In this document: piece by piece, positions 28,197-35,706 of the stretch | Layout of the letters: each line of letters starts with the position of its first letter | How positions within the stretch are numbered: the stretch's first letter is position 1 | DNA from: Candidatus Avelusimicrobium luingense | GTDB lineage: Bacteria; Elusimicrobiota; Elusimicrobia; Elusimicrobiales; Elusimicrobiaceae | Assembly: GCA_900315845.1 (NCBI GenBank) | Contig: OOHK01000001.1 | Span: 62,001-126,000 of the forward strand | Direction: 5' to 3' | Length of the DNA stretch: 64,000 nt | The notes under the pieces: model-generated | What the model saw: only the letters and a program-made list of their open reading frames with translations | Told to the model about the DNA's origin: nothing | Database searches by the model: none | Translations under genes and position numbers: made by a program

Positions 28197-29231
28197 ATGG
28201 AAAATTTTGTCCTTTATCTCTTTACTTTAACTGCCGCTTTCGGGTGTACATTAGCCGTTTTACCCCTGCTCGCGCGCGGACTCGGCCCGTACTTGCCGGA
28301 CAAACCCGGCGGCTTAAAAACCCATAGCCGCGTAGTACCTGTTGTCGGCGGATGTGGTTTGTTTTTTGGATTAGCGGCCGTGCTTATTTTTATCCGATTA
28401 GTTACCGATTTTCCGTCGGGCACCTTGCACAGTTTACGCGGTGTTATTTTAGGCGGTGCCATTATTTTTTTAATGGGTTTAGCCGACGATTTGCACAAAC
28501 CCGCCGGGCTACCTATTTGGGCCAAACTGCTTTTGCAAGCCCTCGCTACCGCGTGCCTGATTCGCTATGGCATTGTGATACGGGTATTCTCGTCACCGTT
28601 GATTGCTTATCTGCTTACCTTTTTGTGGGTAGTAGGGCTGACAAATGCTTTTAATTTATTAGATATTATGGACGGACTTTGTACCACACAAGCCATGGTC
28701 TGTACGTTGGGGTTGGCGGTTATTACCTTACCGTCCGAATGGATCTATGTAAATTTCGCCGCGCTATCTTTACTTGGGGCGTGTTTGGCATTTTTACCCT
28801 TTAACTTATCCACTAAATACAAATTATTTTTAGGTGACAGCGGGGCTAATTTACTCGGCTTTTTGATTGCCGCACTTTGTTTGGGCACAGGGTATAGCGG
28901 TATATCCAATTGGGGTTTTTTGGCTCCTTTATGGATTGCCGCCGTACCGATAATCGATATTTCGTTTGTGACTTTGGCCCGTATCAAACAAGGCAAAAAT
29001 CCGCTCAAAGGCAGCCCCGATCACGCCGCCTTACGCTTACGCGCGCACGGCTGGACGGATAAACGCACCGTTTGCATATTTGCGGTTGCGGGCATTATCA
29101 GTAACATAGCCGCCTTTGCCATTACGGTATGCCCCCCGCCGATTGTAGCAATTATTTCCGTTTTAAGTGTCATTGCAACGGCAACCATTTTCTACGGCTT
29201 ATTTAAGTTGGAGGCCCCCCATGCACGTTAA
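28197..29231 (+). CDS. WecA/MraY-family glycosyl-1-phosphate transferase
   Basis: A 344-residue protein with about ten membrane helices. Family motifs: PDKPGGLKTHSRVVPVVGG, the Asp pair in GLADDLHKP, NAFNLLDIMDGL and FLGDSGANLLG. These enzymes load a sugar phosphate on undecaprenyl phosphate to start O-antigen or other glycan synthesis. WecA/TagO type is preferred to MraY because no peptidoglycan genes are near. Predicted leaderless. Its last 11 bases overlap the next gene. Confidence 0.87.
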   Translation: MENFVLYLFTLTAAFGCTLAVLPLLARGLGPYLPDKPGGLKTHSRVVPVVGGCGLFFGLAAVLIFIRLVTDFPSGTLHSLRGVILGGAIIFLMGLADDLHKPAGLPIWAKLLLQALATACLIRYGIVIRVFSSPLIAYLLTFLWVVGLTNAFNLLDIMDGLCTTQAMVCTLGLAVITLPSEWIYVNFAALSLLGACLAFLPFNLSTKYKLFLGDSGANLLGFLIAALCLGTGYSGISNWGFLAPLWIAAVPIIDISFVTLARIKQGKNPLKGSPDHAALRLRAHGWTDKRTVCIFAVAGIISNIAAFAITVCPPPIVAIISVLSVIATATIFYGLFKLEAPHAR

Positions 29232-30498
29232 AACGCTTATCTTGGGTGGCGGACTTACCGGGTTAAGCACCGCCTATCATTTGGAACAAGCCGGAGATAA
29301 CAATTATCTCATTTTGGAAAAAGAGAACGAACCCGGCGGGCTTTGCCGCAGTATTTACAAAAAAGGTTTTACCTTTGATTACAGCGGGCATTTACTTCAT
29401 TTACACACCGAGCAAGGTAAAAGGCTCGTGCAAAAATTGTTAGGAAAAAATTTGCATAAGTTAATCCGTCGCGCCTGGATATATACGCACGATGTACGTG
29501 TTCCGTTTCCGTTTCAAGCAAACTTATATGCGTTGCCGGCTGATTGGCGCCGCGCGTGCGTGGATGGTTTGTTAGCGGCCAAAAAGCATGCCAAAACTGC
29601 TCCGAAAAACTTTGAAGATTTTTGTTTGCAATCTTTCGGAAAGGGAATATATCAAGCGTTTATGCGTCCGTATAATACGAAACTGTGGGGACGTGCGCCA
29701 CGCCAATTGACCTGCGAGTGGTGTGGGCCGTTTGTTCCCTTACCGTCCGCGGCGCAAATTAAGCAAAGCGCCGTTAAAAAACCAAAAGAAATTTTTGGTT
29801 ATAATGCTTCTTTTTATTATCCCAAACAAGGCGGGTGCGGGGCTTTGGCATATGCGTTAGCGGCCCGCGTGCAAAACTTACAATTAAATACCCCCGTCAC
29901 GCAAATTGATTTGAAAACAAAAACCGTTCGTGCCGGCGGAAAAATTTATTCGTATGACACCCTGGTTAATACGTTACCGTTATCCGTTTTTTTGCGGCTC
30001 TTAAAAAATGCCCCCGCGTTACGCGCACAAGCCGAAAAACTAACCGTACAACCCGTTACTGTTTATCAGGTCGCTTTTACCGGAAAGATCAAGCCGTTTA
30101 GTTGGATATATTTTCCGGACAAACAAGATCCGTTTTACCGGGTGGGACTTCAAAGCGGTTTTTCCACCGCCAATGCACCCCAAAACACCTATTCGCTTTA
30201 TGTAGAACTACCGGGGAAAGTACGTCCTTCGTTGGCGCGCGAACGGGCTATCTGCCGCGCGCTATTACAAAAAGGTATAATATCTGATAGCGACGAAAAA
30301 ATCAGTTCGTGTTGGCAAACCTTGCCACAGGCATATGTCGTTTATGACAAACACCGCACTCCGGTTGTCCGCCGCGTAACGCAAGCATTAGCCAAACAGC
30401 ATTGTTTTTGCGGCGGCCGGTACGGGCGCTGGGAATATTCGTTTATGGAAAGTGCGCTCTTGCAAGGGCAAGAAATGGCAAATAAAATTTTAGGATAA
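29221..30498 (+). CDS. FAD-dependent oxidoreductase, UDP-galactopyranose-mutase-like
   Basis: A 425-residue FAD protein. The N-terminal Rossmann motif is ILGGGLTGLSTAYHLEQAG (5-23), followed by EKENEPGGLCRS and FDYSGHLLHL. The block PYNTKLWGRAPRQLTCEW resembles the UGM signature in which the flavin helps convert galactopyranose to galactofuranose; protoporphyrinogen-oxidase-like amine oxidases are the alternative. ATG 29221 has GGAGG 7 bases upstream; the 11-base overlap with the transferase suggests a joint role in surface glycan synthesis. Confidence 0.7.
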   Translation: MHVKTLILGGGLTGLSTAYHLEQAGDNNYLILEKENEPGGLCRSIYKKGFTFDYSGHLLHLHTEQGKRLVQKLLGKNLHKLIRRAWIYTHDVRVPFPFQANLYALPADWRRACVDGLLAAKKHAKTAPKNFEDFCLQSFGKGIYQAFMRPYNTKLWGRAPRQLTCEWCGPFVPLPSAAQIKQSAVKKPKEIFGYNASFYYPKQGGCGALAYALAARVQNLQLNTPVTQIDLKTKTVRAGGKIYSYDTLVNTLPLSVFLRLLKNAPALRAQAEKLTVQPVTVYQVAFTGKIKPFSWIYFPDKQDPFYRVGLQSGFSTANAPQNTYSLYVELPGKVRPSLARERAICRALLQKGIISDSDEKISSCWQTLPQAYVVYDKHRTPVVRRVTQALAKQHCFCGGRYGRWEYSFMESALLQGQEMANKILG

Positions 30499-30503
30499 AA
30501 GAT

Positions 30504-31634
30504 ATGAAAGTGCTTGTTTTTGGGGGAAGTTTTGATCCGGTACATAAAGGTCACGTAGCATTACTTCGGCGGGCAATCAAACAAATATCGCCGGATGTAA
30601 CCCATGTGGTTCCCGCCTATCACTCGCCGTTTAAAGCCAAATCACCTACGCCGTTTTGGTTGCGTATGAAAATGGTCAAATTGGCCTTTGCCGGACTAAG
30701 CAAAAATTTAATTTTTGATGATTACGAACTGCGCCAAGGCGGTAAAACATATACTTACCAACTGATTCACTATTTACAAAAACGTTATAAAAACCCGGAA
30801 CTTTATTTACTCGTCGGAACCGATTGCTTAAATGATGTCCACAACTGGAAAAACCCGCAAGTGATTTTTGATAACGCTACCGTTGTAGCGGGTAAGCGCA
30901 AAGGCTATAACGAGAACCCCGCTAATTTTAAGCATATTTTTCTACCGGGCTTTTTTCCGAAATTATCCTCCAGTCGCGTACGGGCACATATTTTATCATG
31001 CGGAGATATTCCCGACACCGTTCCGCCGCAAATTTCACAAACGATTTACAAACACCAACTTTACGGATTGGATATTCACGAATGGCTAAAAGCCCATCTG
31101 AAACCCAACCGCTATTTACACTCATGTAAAGTAGCCGAAATGGCCGCAGCATTAAGTGATATTTACGACGTTAATGTAGAAACCGCCGTACGCGCCGGTA
31201 TTTTACACGACGCTGCCAAAGGATTTAGCGGCAGTGAACTTATCAATTTTTGCCGCACGCATAAAATCAAAGTACCGTTTTTTGAAGACATCAGCCGGCA
31301 AGAACCCAGTTTATTGCACAGTTATGTTTCGGCGTGGTTGGCCAAACATGAATTTGGCGTAAAAAATGCTGACGTTATTCACGCAATTGCCGAACATACG
31401 CTGGGCAGTTTGCAGATGAGCACCTTATCTAAAATTTTATTTGTAGCGGATATTTCGTCCAAAGACCGCAAATACAAAGATGCGTTTTTAATACGCAATT
31501 TGGCCATGCAAGATTTAGACAAAGCCTTACGCTATGCCGCTAACCGCAAACTGTTATTTACGATTGATTCGCAAAAATGGCTCTGTCCGTTAGGAATTGA
31601 CTTATGGAATCATCTGCTAAAGCAAGAAAAATGA
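30504..31634 (+). CDS. nadD: NadD-YqeK fusion: nicotinate-nucleotide adenylyltransferase + HD hydrolase
   Basis: A 376-residue two-domain protein. Residues 1-190 are NadD: GGSFDPVHKGH and the SSSRVRAH motif near 153; it makes NaAD for NAD synthesis. Residues about 192-376 are a YqeK-type HD domain (HSCKVAEMA, ILHDAAKG with H235-D236, HSYVSAWLA, IAEHTLGS), known in single proteins to split diadenosine tetraphosphate symmetrically. The two are adjacent separate genes in many Firmicutes; the fusion puts both adenylyl chemistry steps in one chain. Followed by LytR_C and rsfS genes, the usual order. Confidence 0.9.
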   Translation: MKVLVFGGSFDPVHKGHVALLRRAIKQISPDVTHVVPAYHSPFKAKSPTPFWLRMKMVKLAFAGLSKNLIFDDYELRQGGKTYTYQLIHYLQKRYKNPELYLLVGTDCLNDVHNWKNPQVIFDNATVVAGKRKGYNENPANFKHIFLPGFFPKLSSSRVRAHILSCGDIPDTVPPQISQTIYKHQLYGLDIHEWLKAHLKPNRYLHSCKVAEMAAALSDIYDVNVETAVRAGILHDAAKGFSGSELINFCRTHKIKVPFFEDISRQEPSLLHSYVSAWLAKHEFGVKNADVIHAIAEHTLGSLQMSTLSKILFVADISSKDRKYKDAFLIRNLAMQDLDKALRYAANRKLLFTIDSQKWLCPLGIDLWNHLLKQEK

Positions 31635-32512
31635 TCGGGAAGTGTTTGCTTGTATTTTTGCTGGGGGCTTTAGGATTAGCCGCTTGGCAACAGTGGCAGT
31701 CGCCCTTAGTGCGGCAACTCGCCGGACATGCAGATACCCCTCTTGAAATTACCTTGCTAACCAATCCGGCCATGTTCGTTACCTACACGCCGGCCACCCA
31801 CAAAGCCCAAGTACGCGTGCTTGCCGAAAAAAAACACTTCAAAGATCCGCACGAACGTATCCGCAAATTATTGGAAAGCGAACATATTACCACTCAATTC
31901 CCCATTAAGTATTTTGAACCCGTACAAACCGACCGCGAAATCTTTTGGAAAAATTTCAAGCAGATCTTATCACGTTGGCGTTATAATCCGTTGTTGGCAG
32001 CACAAGTAGCGGGATCCTATCTTTCGTCGTGGCACAACCGGCGCACCAATTTATCCGCGGCAGAATTTGCACTGCTGGCCATGGAACTGACCCAACTGGA
32101 AGAAAACGATTTTACCGTGCATATCCCCCCCAAAATGCGGGGAAAGAAAAAACAACAGGCCCCGGTAGTTGTTCCGGCCACTCCGGCTGTAGAACATACG
32201 GTTCAACAAGACCGCCCTATTATTGTGGAAATTCTAAATGCATCCGGCCAAAAGGGCCTTGCTTCGGAACTCACCCAATATCTGCGTGAACAAAATGAAA
32301 AAGGGTTATTGCGCGTAGATGTGTGGCAATACGACAATTACCCTACCATCCAACCAACCTCGTGGATAGAAGACTATTCCGGCCGCCAAATCCAAGTTAA
32401 ACAACTGGGAACTACAATTGGTATTACCGGCGAAATCCGCGTCGGGACAACCCCCAACGTGTTATGCGACACCCGTATTATTTTGGGCAAAGACTTCAAA
32501 ATGCCGCTCTAG
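31604..32512 (+). CDS. membrane-anchored protein with LytR C-terminal domain
   Basis: A 302-residue protein with one N-terminal membrane segment (about 10-28) and a periplasmic part. The C-terminal about 105 residues (VEILNASGQKGLASELTQYL ... TIGITGEIRVGTTPNVLCDTRIILGKDF, in pieces) match the LytR_C domain found at the end of LCP cell-wall ligases; the LCP catalytic domain itself is absent. ATG 31604 overlaps nadD by 31 bases; ATG 31631 is an alternative start. Function unknown. Confidence 0.7.
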   Translation: MESSAKARKMIGKCLLVFLLGALGLAAWQQWQSPLVRQLAGHADTPLEITLLTNPAMFVTYTPATHKAQVRVLAEKKHFKDPHERIRKLLESEHITTQFPIKYFEPVQTDREIFWKNFKQILSRWRYNPLLAAQVAGSYLSSWHNRRTNLSAAEFALLAMELTQLEENDFTVHIPPKMRGKKKQQAPVVVPATPAVEHTVQQDRPIIVEILNASGQKGLASELTQYLREQNEKGLLRVDVWQYDNYPTIQPTSWIEDYSGRQIQVKQLGTTIGITGEIRVGTTPNVLCDTRIILGKDFKMPL

Positions 32513-32537
32513 CCCGCACAAACCCCGCTAAAAATGC

Positions 32538-32543
32538 TAGACT
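32538..32543 (+). promoter_or_regulatory. possible promoter of rsfS
   Basis: TGC-TAGACT (TAGACT 32538-32543), 26 bases before the rsfS ATG, which has its own AGAGGA. Confidence 0.35.
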
Positions 32544-32569
32544 AAAAAGAGTATATTAAGAGGATAAAT

Positions 32570-33085
32570 ATGAACACCAAAGAACTGGTTTGTTTAGCCG
32601 CCCGGCTGGCTGACGAAAAAAAAGCCGAAAATATCCGCGTGATTGATTTGCAAGGCAAATCGTCGTTATGTGATTTTGTGTTAATTGTGACGGCTACGTC
32701 CAAACCGCATTTAGATGCTGTGGAAGAAGAGATCAGCAAAAAACTGAAAGAAAAAGGCGTTTATAAACTCAACCGCGACGGGCGGGAAAGCCCTTTTTGG
32801 CGCGTAAGCGACTACGGCGGCTTTTTAGCCCACATTATGGTGGCCCAAGCCCGCGAATTTTATGGATTAGACGAACTTTTTACGTTTGGCAAAACCATAG
32901 ACTTTACCCAGCCTGTTAAAAAAGCAACGACTAAAAAAACAGTAGCAAAAAAAGCCACTAAAAAAACTACCGCCAAGAAAACGGTTAAAAAAGCAACGAC
33001 TAAAAAAACCGCCGTTAAAAAAACGACTGTAAAAAAACCGGCGGCCAAGAAACAATCTCCCAAGAAAACTACAAAGAAGAAATAA
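32570..33085 (+). CDS. rsfS: ribosomal silencing factor RsfS with long basic tail
   Basis: A 171-residue protein. Residues 1-112 are the RsfS domain (RVIDLQGKSSLCDFVLIVTATSKPH and DGRESPFWRVSDYGGFLAHIM, given in part), which binds ribosomal protein L14 and blocks subunit joining in slow growth. Residues about 114-171 are an added Lys/Thr/Ala repeat tail of the histone-H1 type, absent from ordinary RsfS. A similar segment stands at the N-terminus of IF-2 in this window. The position after nadD/yqeK is classical. Confidence 0.9.
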   Translation: MNTKELVCLAARLADEKKAENIRVIDLQGKSSLCDFVLIVTATSKPHLDAVEEEISKKLKEKGVYKLNRDGRESPFWRVSDYGGFLAHIMVAQAREFYGLDELFTFGKTIDFTQPVKKATTKKTVAKKATKKTTAKKTVKKATTKKTAVKKTTVKKPAAKKQSPKKTTKKK

Positions 33086-33091
33086 GACAAA

Positions 33092-34684
33092 ATGCTAGAA
33101 AAATTAAAACAAGATATTCACTTAAAACTTTCCAGTGCGGCCTATTTCAAAGGGTTTAATTTACCCGAAGTAGACTTTACGGCTGCACCTGCCCATACCG
33201 GGGCTGACTTATCGCTGACGTGGGCGTTAGCCACTGCTAAAATCATGCACAAAAATCCGTTGGAAATCGCCCAAGAAGCCAGCCAAATTATTGCCGAATT
33301 AACGGCTGTTAAATCGGCTGTTACCGTAAAACCGGGGTTTATCAATGTTACGTTAGAAGATTCTTTTATTATTAAAATTGCTTCCGACCGCCGCATCAAA
33401 GACCCCAATAATGAGAATTCCCGTCAAAGTATTTTGATTGAATTTGTATCGGCTAACCCTACCGGTCCTTTACACGTAGCCAGCGGACGCGGAGCCAGTT
33501 TAGGCGATAGTTTGGTTAAAATTTACCGCGCGTTAGGCTATTCGTGCGACAGCGAGTATTACGTTAATGACGCCGGAAATCAGGCCGAACTTTTAGCCGT
33601 ATCCTTAAAAGCCCGTAAAGAAGGCAAAGAACCGCCGGAGAACGGTTATCACGGCTCGTATTTAATAGATTTGGCTAAACGCATCCCCGCTGATTTACCC
33701 GAAGATCAATACGGACGTTGGGCCATGGAAGAACTTATCAAAACCCAACAACAGGATATGAAAGATTTTCACGTGGACTTTACCCGTTGGTTTCGCGAGT
33801 CCGACTTGCACAAAGCCAATGCTCCTAAAGCCACATTAGATTATCTAACTAAAAAAGGGTTTACTTATACCAAAGAAAATGCGGTATGGTTTGGTTCTAC
33901 CAAAGACGATGAAGCCCAAGACGACAAAGACCGCGTACTCGTGCGCAAAGACGGACGCCCGACCTATTTTATGGCAGATATTGCTTACCATAAAAACAAA
34001 TATGACCGCGGTTACACTACGCTGATTGATATTTTAGGGGCGGACCACCATGGCTATGTGCCGCGCATGAAAGCCGCTGTCAAGGCATTAGGCCATGAAG
34101 AAAAAACTTTTGTACCGATTATTCACCAATTGGTTCATTTAACCGAACATGGCGAACAAGTTAAAATGTCCAAACGTGCGGGCCATTTTATTACCTTGCG
34201 CGAACTCATGGACGATGTAGGTACCGATGCCTGCCGTTTCTTCTTCGCCAGCCGCACGCCGAATGCCCATATGATGTTTGATATGGACTTAGCCAAAAAA
34301 CGCACCAATGAAAACCCGGTTTTCTATGTGCAATATGTGCATGCGCGCATTCACTCCATGTTCAAAGCAGCCAATGAAATCGGGTTTAAGCGTTACGACG
34401 GAATTACTACCAAACTTGCTCCGCAAGAACGCGCCTTACTCTTAAAACTGATTTGGTTCAAACAGGTCTTACGCAACTGTATTGCCGATTTAAGCCCCCA
34501 TCATCTTACCACGTATTTGGTGGAATTGGCCGGCTTATTTCACGCCTTCTATGATACTTGCCGCGTGATTGACAGAGACCACCCGGAACTAACACTCTCG
34601 CGCTTGTTTATCTGCGAGCGGGTAGCCGAACGTATTAAGAAGGGGCTGGAATTTATCGGCGTAAGCGCACCCGAACAAATGTAA
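33092..34684 (+). CDS. argS: arginyl-tRNA synthetase
   Basis: A 530-residue class I synthetase. FVSANPTGPLHVASGRGASLGD holds the HIGH-type signature in the altered form HVAS; the KMSKR loop is intact (KMSKRAGHFI). The N-terminal Arg-specific additional domain and the C-terminal DALR-type anticodon-binding domain (about 410-530) are present. It starts six bases after rsfS and is probably co-transcribed. Confidence 0.95.
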   Translation: MLEKLKQDIHLKLSSAAYFKGFNLPEVDFTAAPAHTGADLSLTWALATAKIMHKNPLEIAQEASQIIAELTAVKSAVTVKPGFINVTLEDSFIIKIASDRRIKDPNNENSRQSILIEFVSANPTGPLHVASGRGASLGDSLVKIYRALGYSCDSEYYVNDAGNQAELLAVSLKARKEGKEPPENGYHGSYLIDLAKRIPADLPEDQYGRWAMEELIKTQQQDMKDFHVDFTRWFRESDLHKANAPKATLDYLTKKGFTYTKENAVWFGSTKDDEAQDDKDRVLVRKDGRPTYFMADIAYHKNKYDRGYTTLIDILGADHHGYVPRMKAAVKALGHEEKTFVPIIHQLVHLTEHGEQVKMSKRAGHFITLRELMDDVGTDACRFFFASRTPNAHMMFDMDLAKKRTNENPVFYVQYVHARIHSMFKAANEIGFKRYDGITTKLAPQERALLLKLIWFKQVLRNCIADLSPHHLTTYLVELAGLFHAFYDTCRVIDRDHPELTLSRLFICERVAERIKKGLEFIGVSAPEQM

Positions 34685-34689
34685 CGAAT

Positions 34690-35622
34690 ATGGATATCAG
34701 TTATTTATTATTCTTACAAAACTTTCGAAACGGCATCCACGACGCGTGGACGCCGTTTTTAGAAAGTATTTCTCTCTTTGCTATTACATATATTATTTTG
34801 CTACCGGTATTTATATACTGGTGTATCAACAAACGCAACGGGATATATACATTAGGGGCGGCTTATGTATGTGTAGCCATCAATGCGGTACTCAAACTGA
34901 CGGTTTGTGCCTATCGGCCTTGGATACGCGATCCGCGAATTATACCGGCCGGTAACGCCATTACGACCGCCACCGGATATTCTTTCCCCAGTGGGCATAC
35001 TGCCTATGCAACGCCGATTTACGGGGGGCTGGCTGTCGGCTTTTGGGAAAAGAAAATTACGCGTTGGCTTTCGGTATTATGTGTAATTGCCATTTTAATC
35101 ACCGGTTTTTCACGTAATTATTTAGGGGTGCATACGCCGCAAGATGTAGCCGTCGGCTTGTTACTCGCCGCACTGTCCTTATTCGTAGCCAATTGGGTAA
35201 TACATCACCCGGAACAGGAAAATAAATTTTTGCTCGGGGGTGTAATCGGATGTGTACTGGCCTTACTTTACATCTCATTTAAGCCTTATCCCATGGATTA
35301 TGTAGATGGAAAACTGCTTGTAGATCCCAGCCGTATGATGAATGACGGCTTCCATGATATTGGCGCTTTGATTGCATTTTGCACCGCCCGGTACATTGAA
35401 AAGCAGTGGATTAACTTCAAGGCTACCGGATTTACATGCAAAGGTATCGTGCTTGCTCTGATTGGTTTTGTGCCCCTTTGTTTGATGATTATGCACTTAC
35501 GTCCGCCATTTGTGGCGTGGTTGGGGCCGCATTGGGGACTATTGGTTGCGCACAGTATTATCATTTTCTATATTGTGGCGCTTTATCCGCTTGTACTTAA
35601 AATCTTTGAAAACAAACACTGA
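34690..35622 (+). CDS. PAP2-family membrane phosphatase
   Basis: A 310-residue membrane protein with about eight helices. The three phosphatase motifs are present: KLTVCAYRPWI, SGHTAYA and SRNYLGVHTPQDVAVG with the catalytic His pair. Family members remove phosphate from undecaprenyl pyrophosphate, phosphatidic acid or sphingoid phosphates; the substrate here cannot be told, though undecaprenyl pyrophosphate recycling would suit the nearby glycan genes. Five bases after argS. Terminator at 35641-35678. Confidence 0.85.
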   Translation: MDISYLLFLQNFRNGIHDAWTPFLESISLFAITYIILLPVFIYWCINKRNGIYTLGAAYVCVAINAVLKLTVCAYRPWIRDPRIIPAGNAITTATGYSFPSGHTAYATPIYGGLAVGFWEKKITRWLSVLCVIAILITGFSRNYLGVHTPQDVAVGLLLAALSLFVANWVIHHPEQENKFLLGGVIGCVLALLYISFKPYPMDYVDGKLLVDPSRMMNDGFHDIGALIAFCTARYIEKQWINFKATGFTCKGIVLALIGFVPLCLMIMHLRPPFVAWLGPHWGLLVAHSIIIFYIVALYPLVLKIFENKH

Positions 35623-35640
35623 TTTGATTTTGCTCAGTAA

Positions 35641-35678
35641 AAAATTATCCTTCTTTACTCGGAAGGATAATTTTTTTT
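35641..35678 (+). terminator. terminator after the PAP2 gene
   Basis: Stem AAAATTATCCTTC / GAAGGATAATTTT (35641-35653 with 35662-35674), eight T. The T-run leads straight into the -10 box of the next gene. Confidence 0.85.
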
Positions 35679-35686
35679 GCTACAAT
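35678..35686 (+). promoter_or_regulatory. extended -10 promoter of the alpha-2-macroglobulin gene
   Basis: TGC-TACAAT (TACAAT 35681-35686), directly after the terminator T-run; AAGGAG and ATG 35707 follow. Confidence 0.55.
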
Positions 35687-35706
35687 TTGAATAAGGAGAA
35701 AAACCA

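Noticed and set aside
32860-33090. Phe/Val-rich open frames on the minus strand opposite the RsfS tail
   Set aside because: Shadow of the AAA-rich Lys repeats; no ribosome binding site or family.
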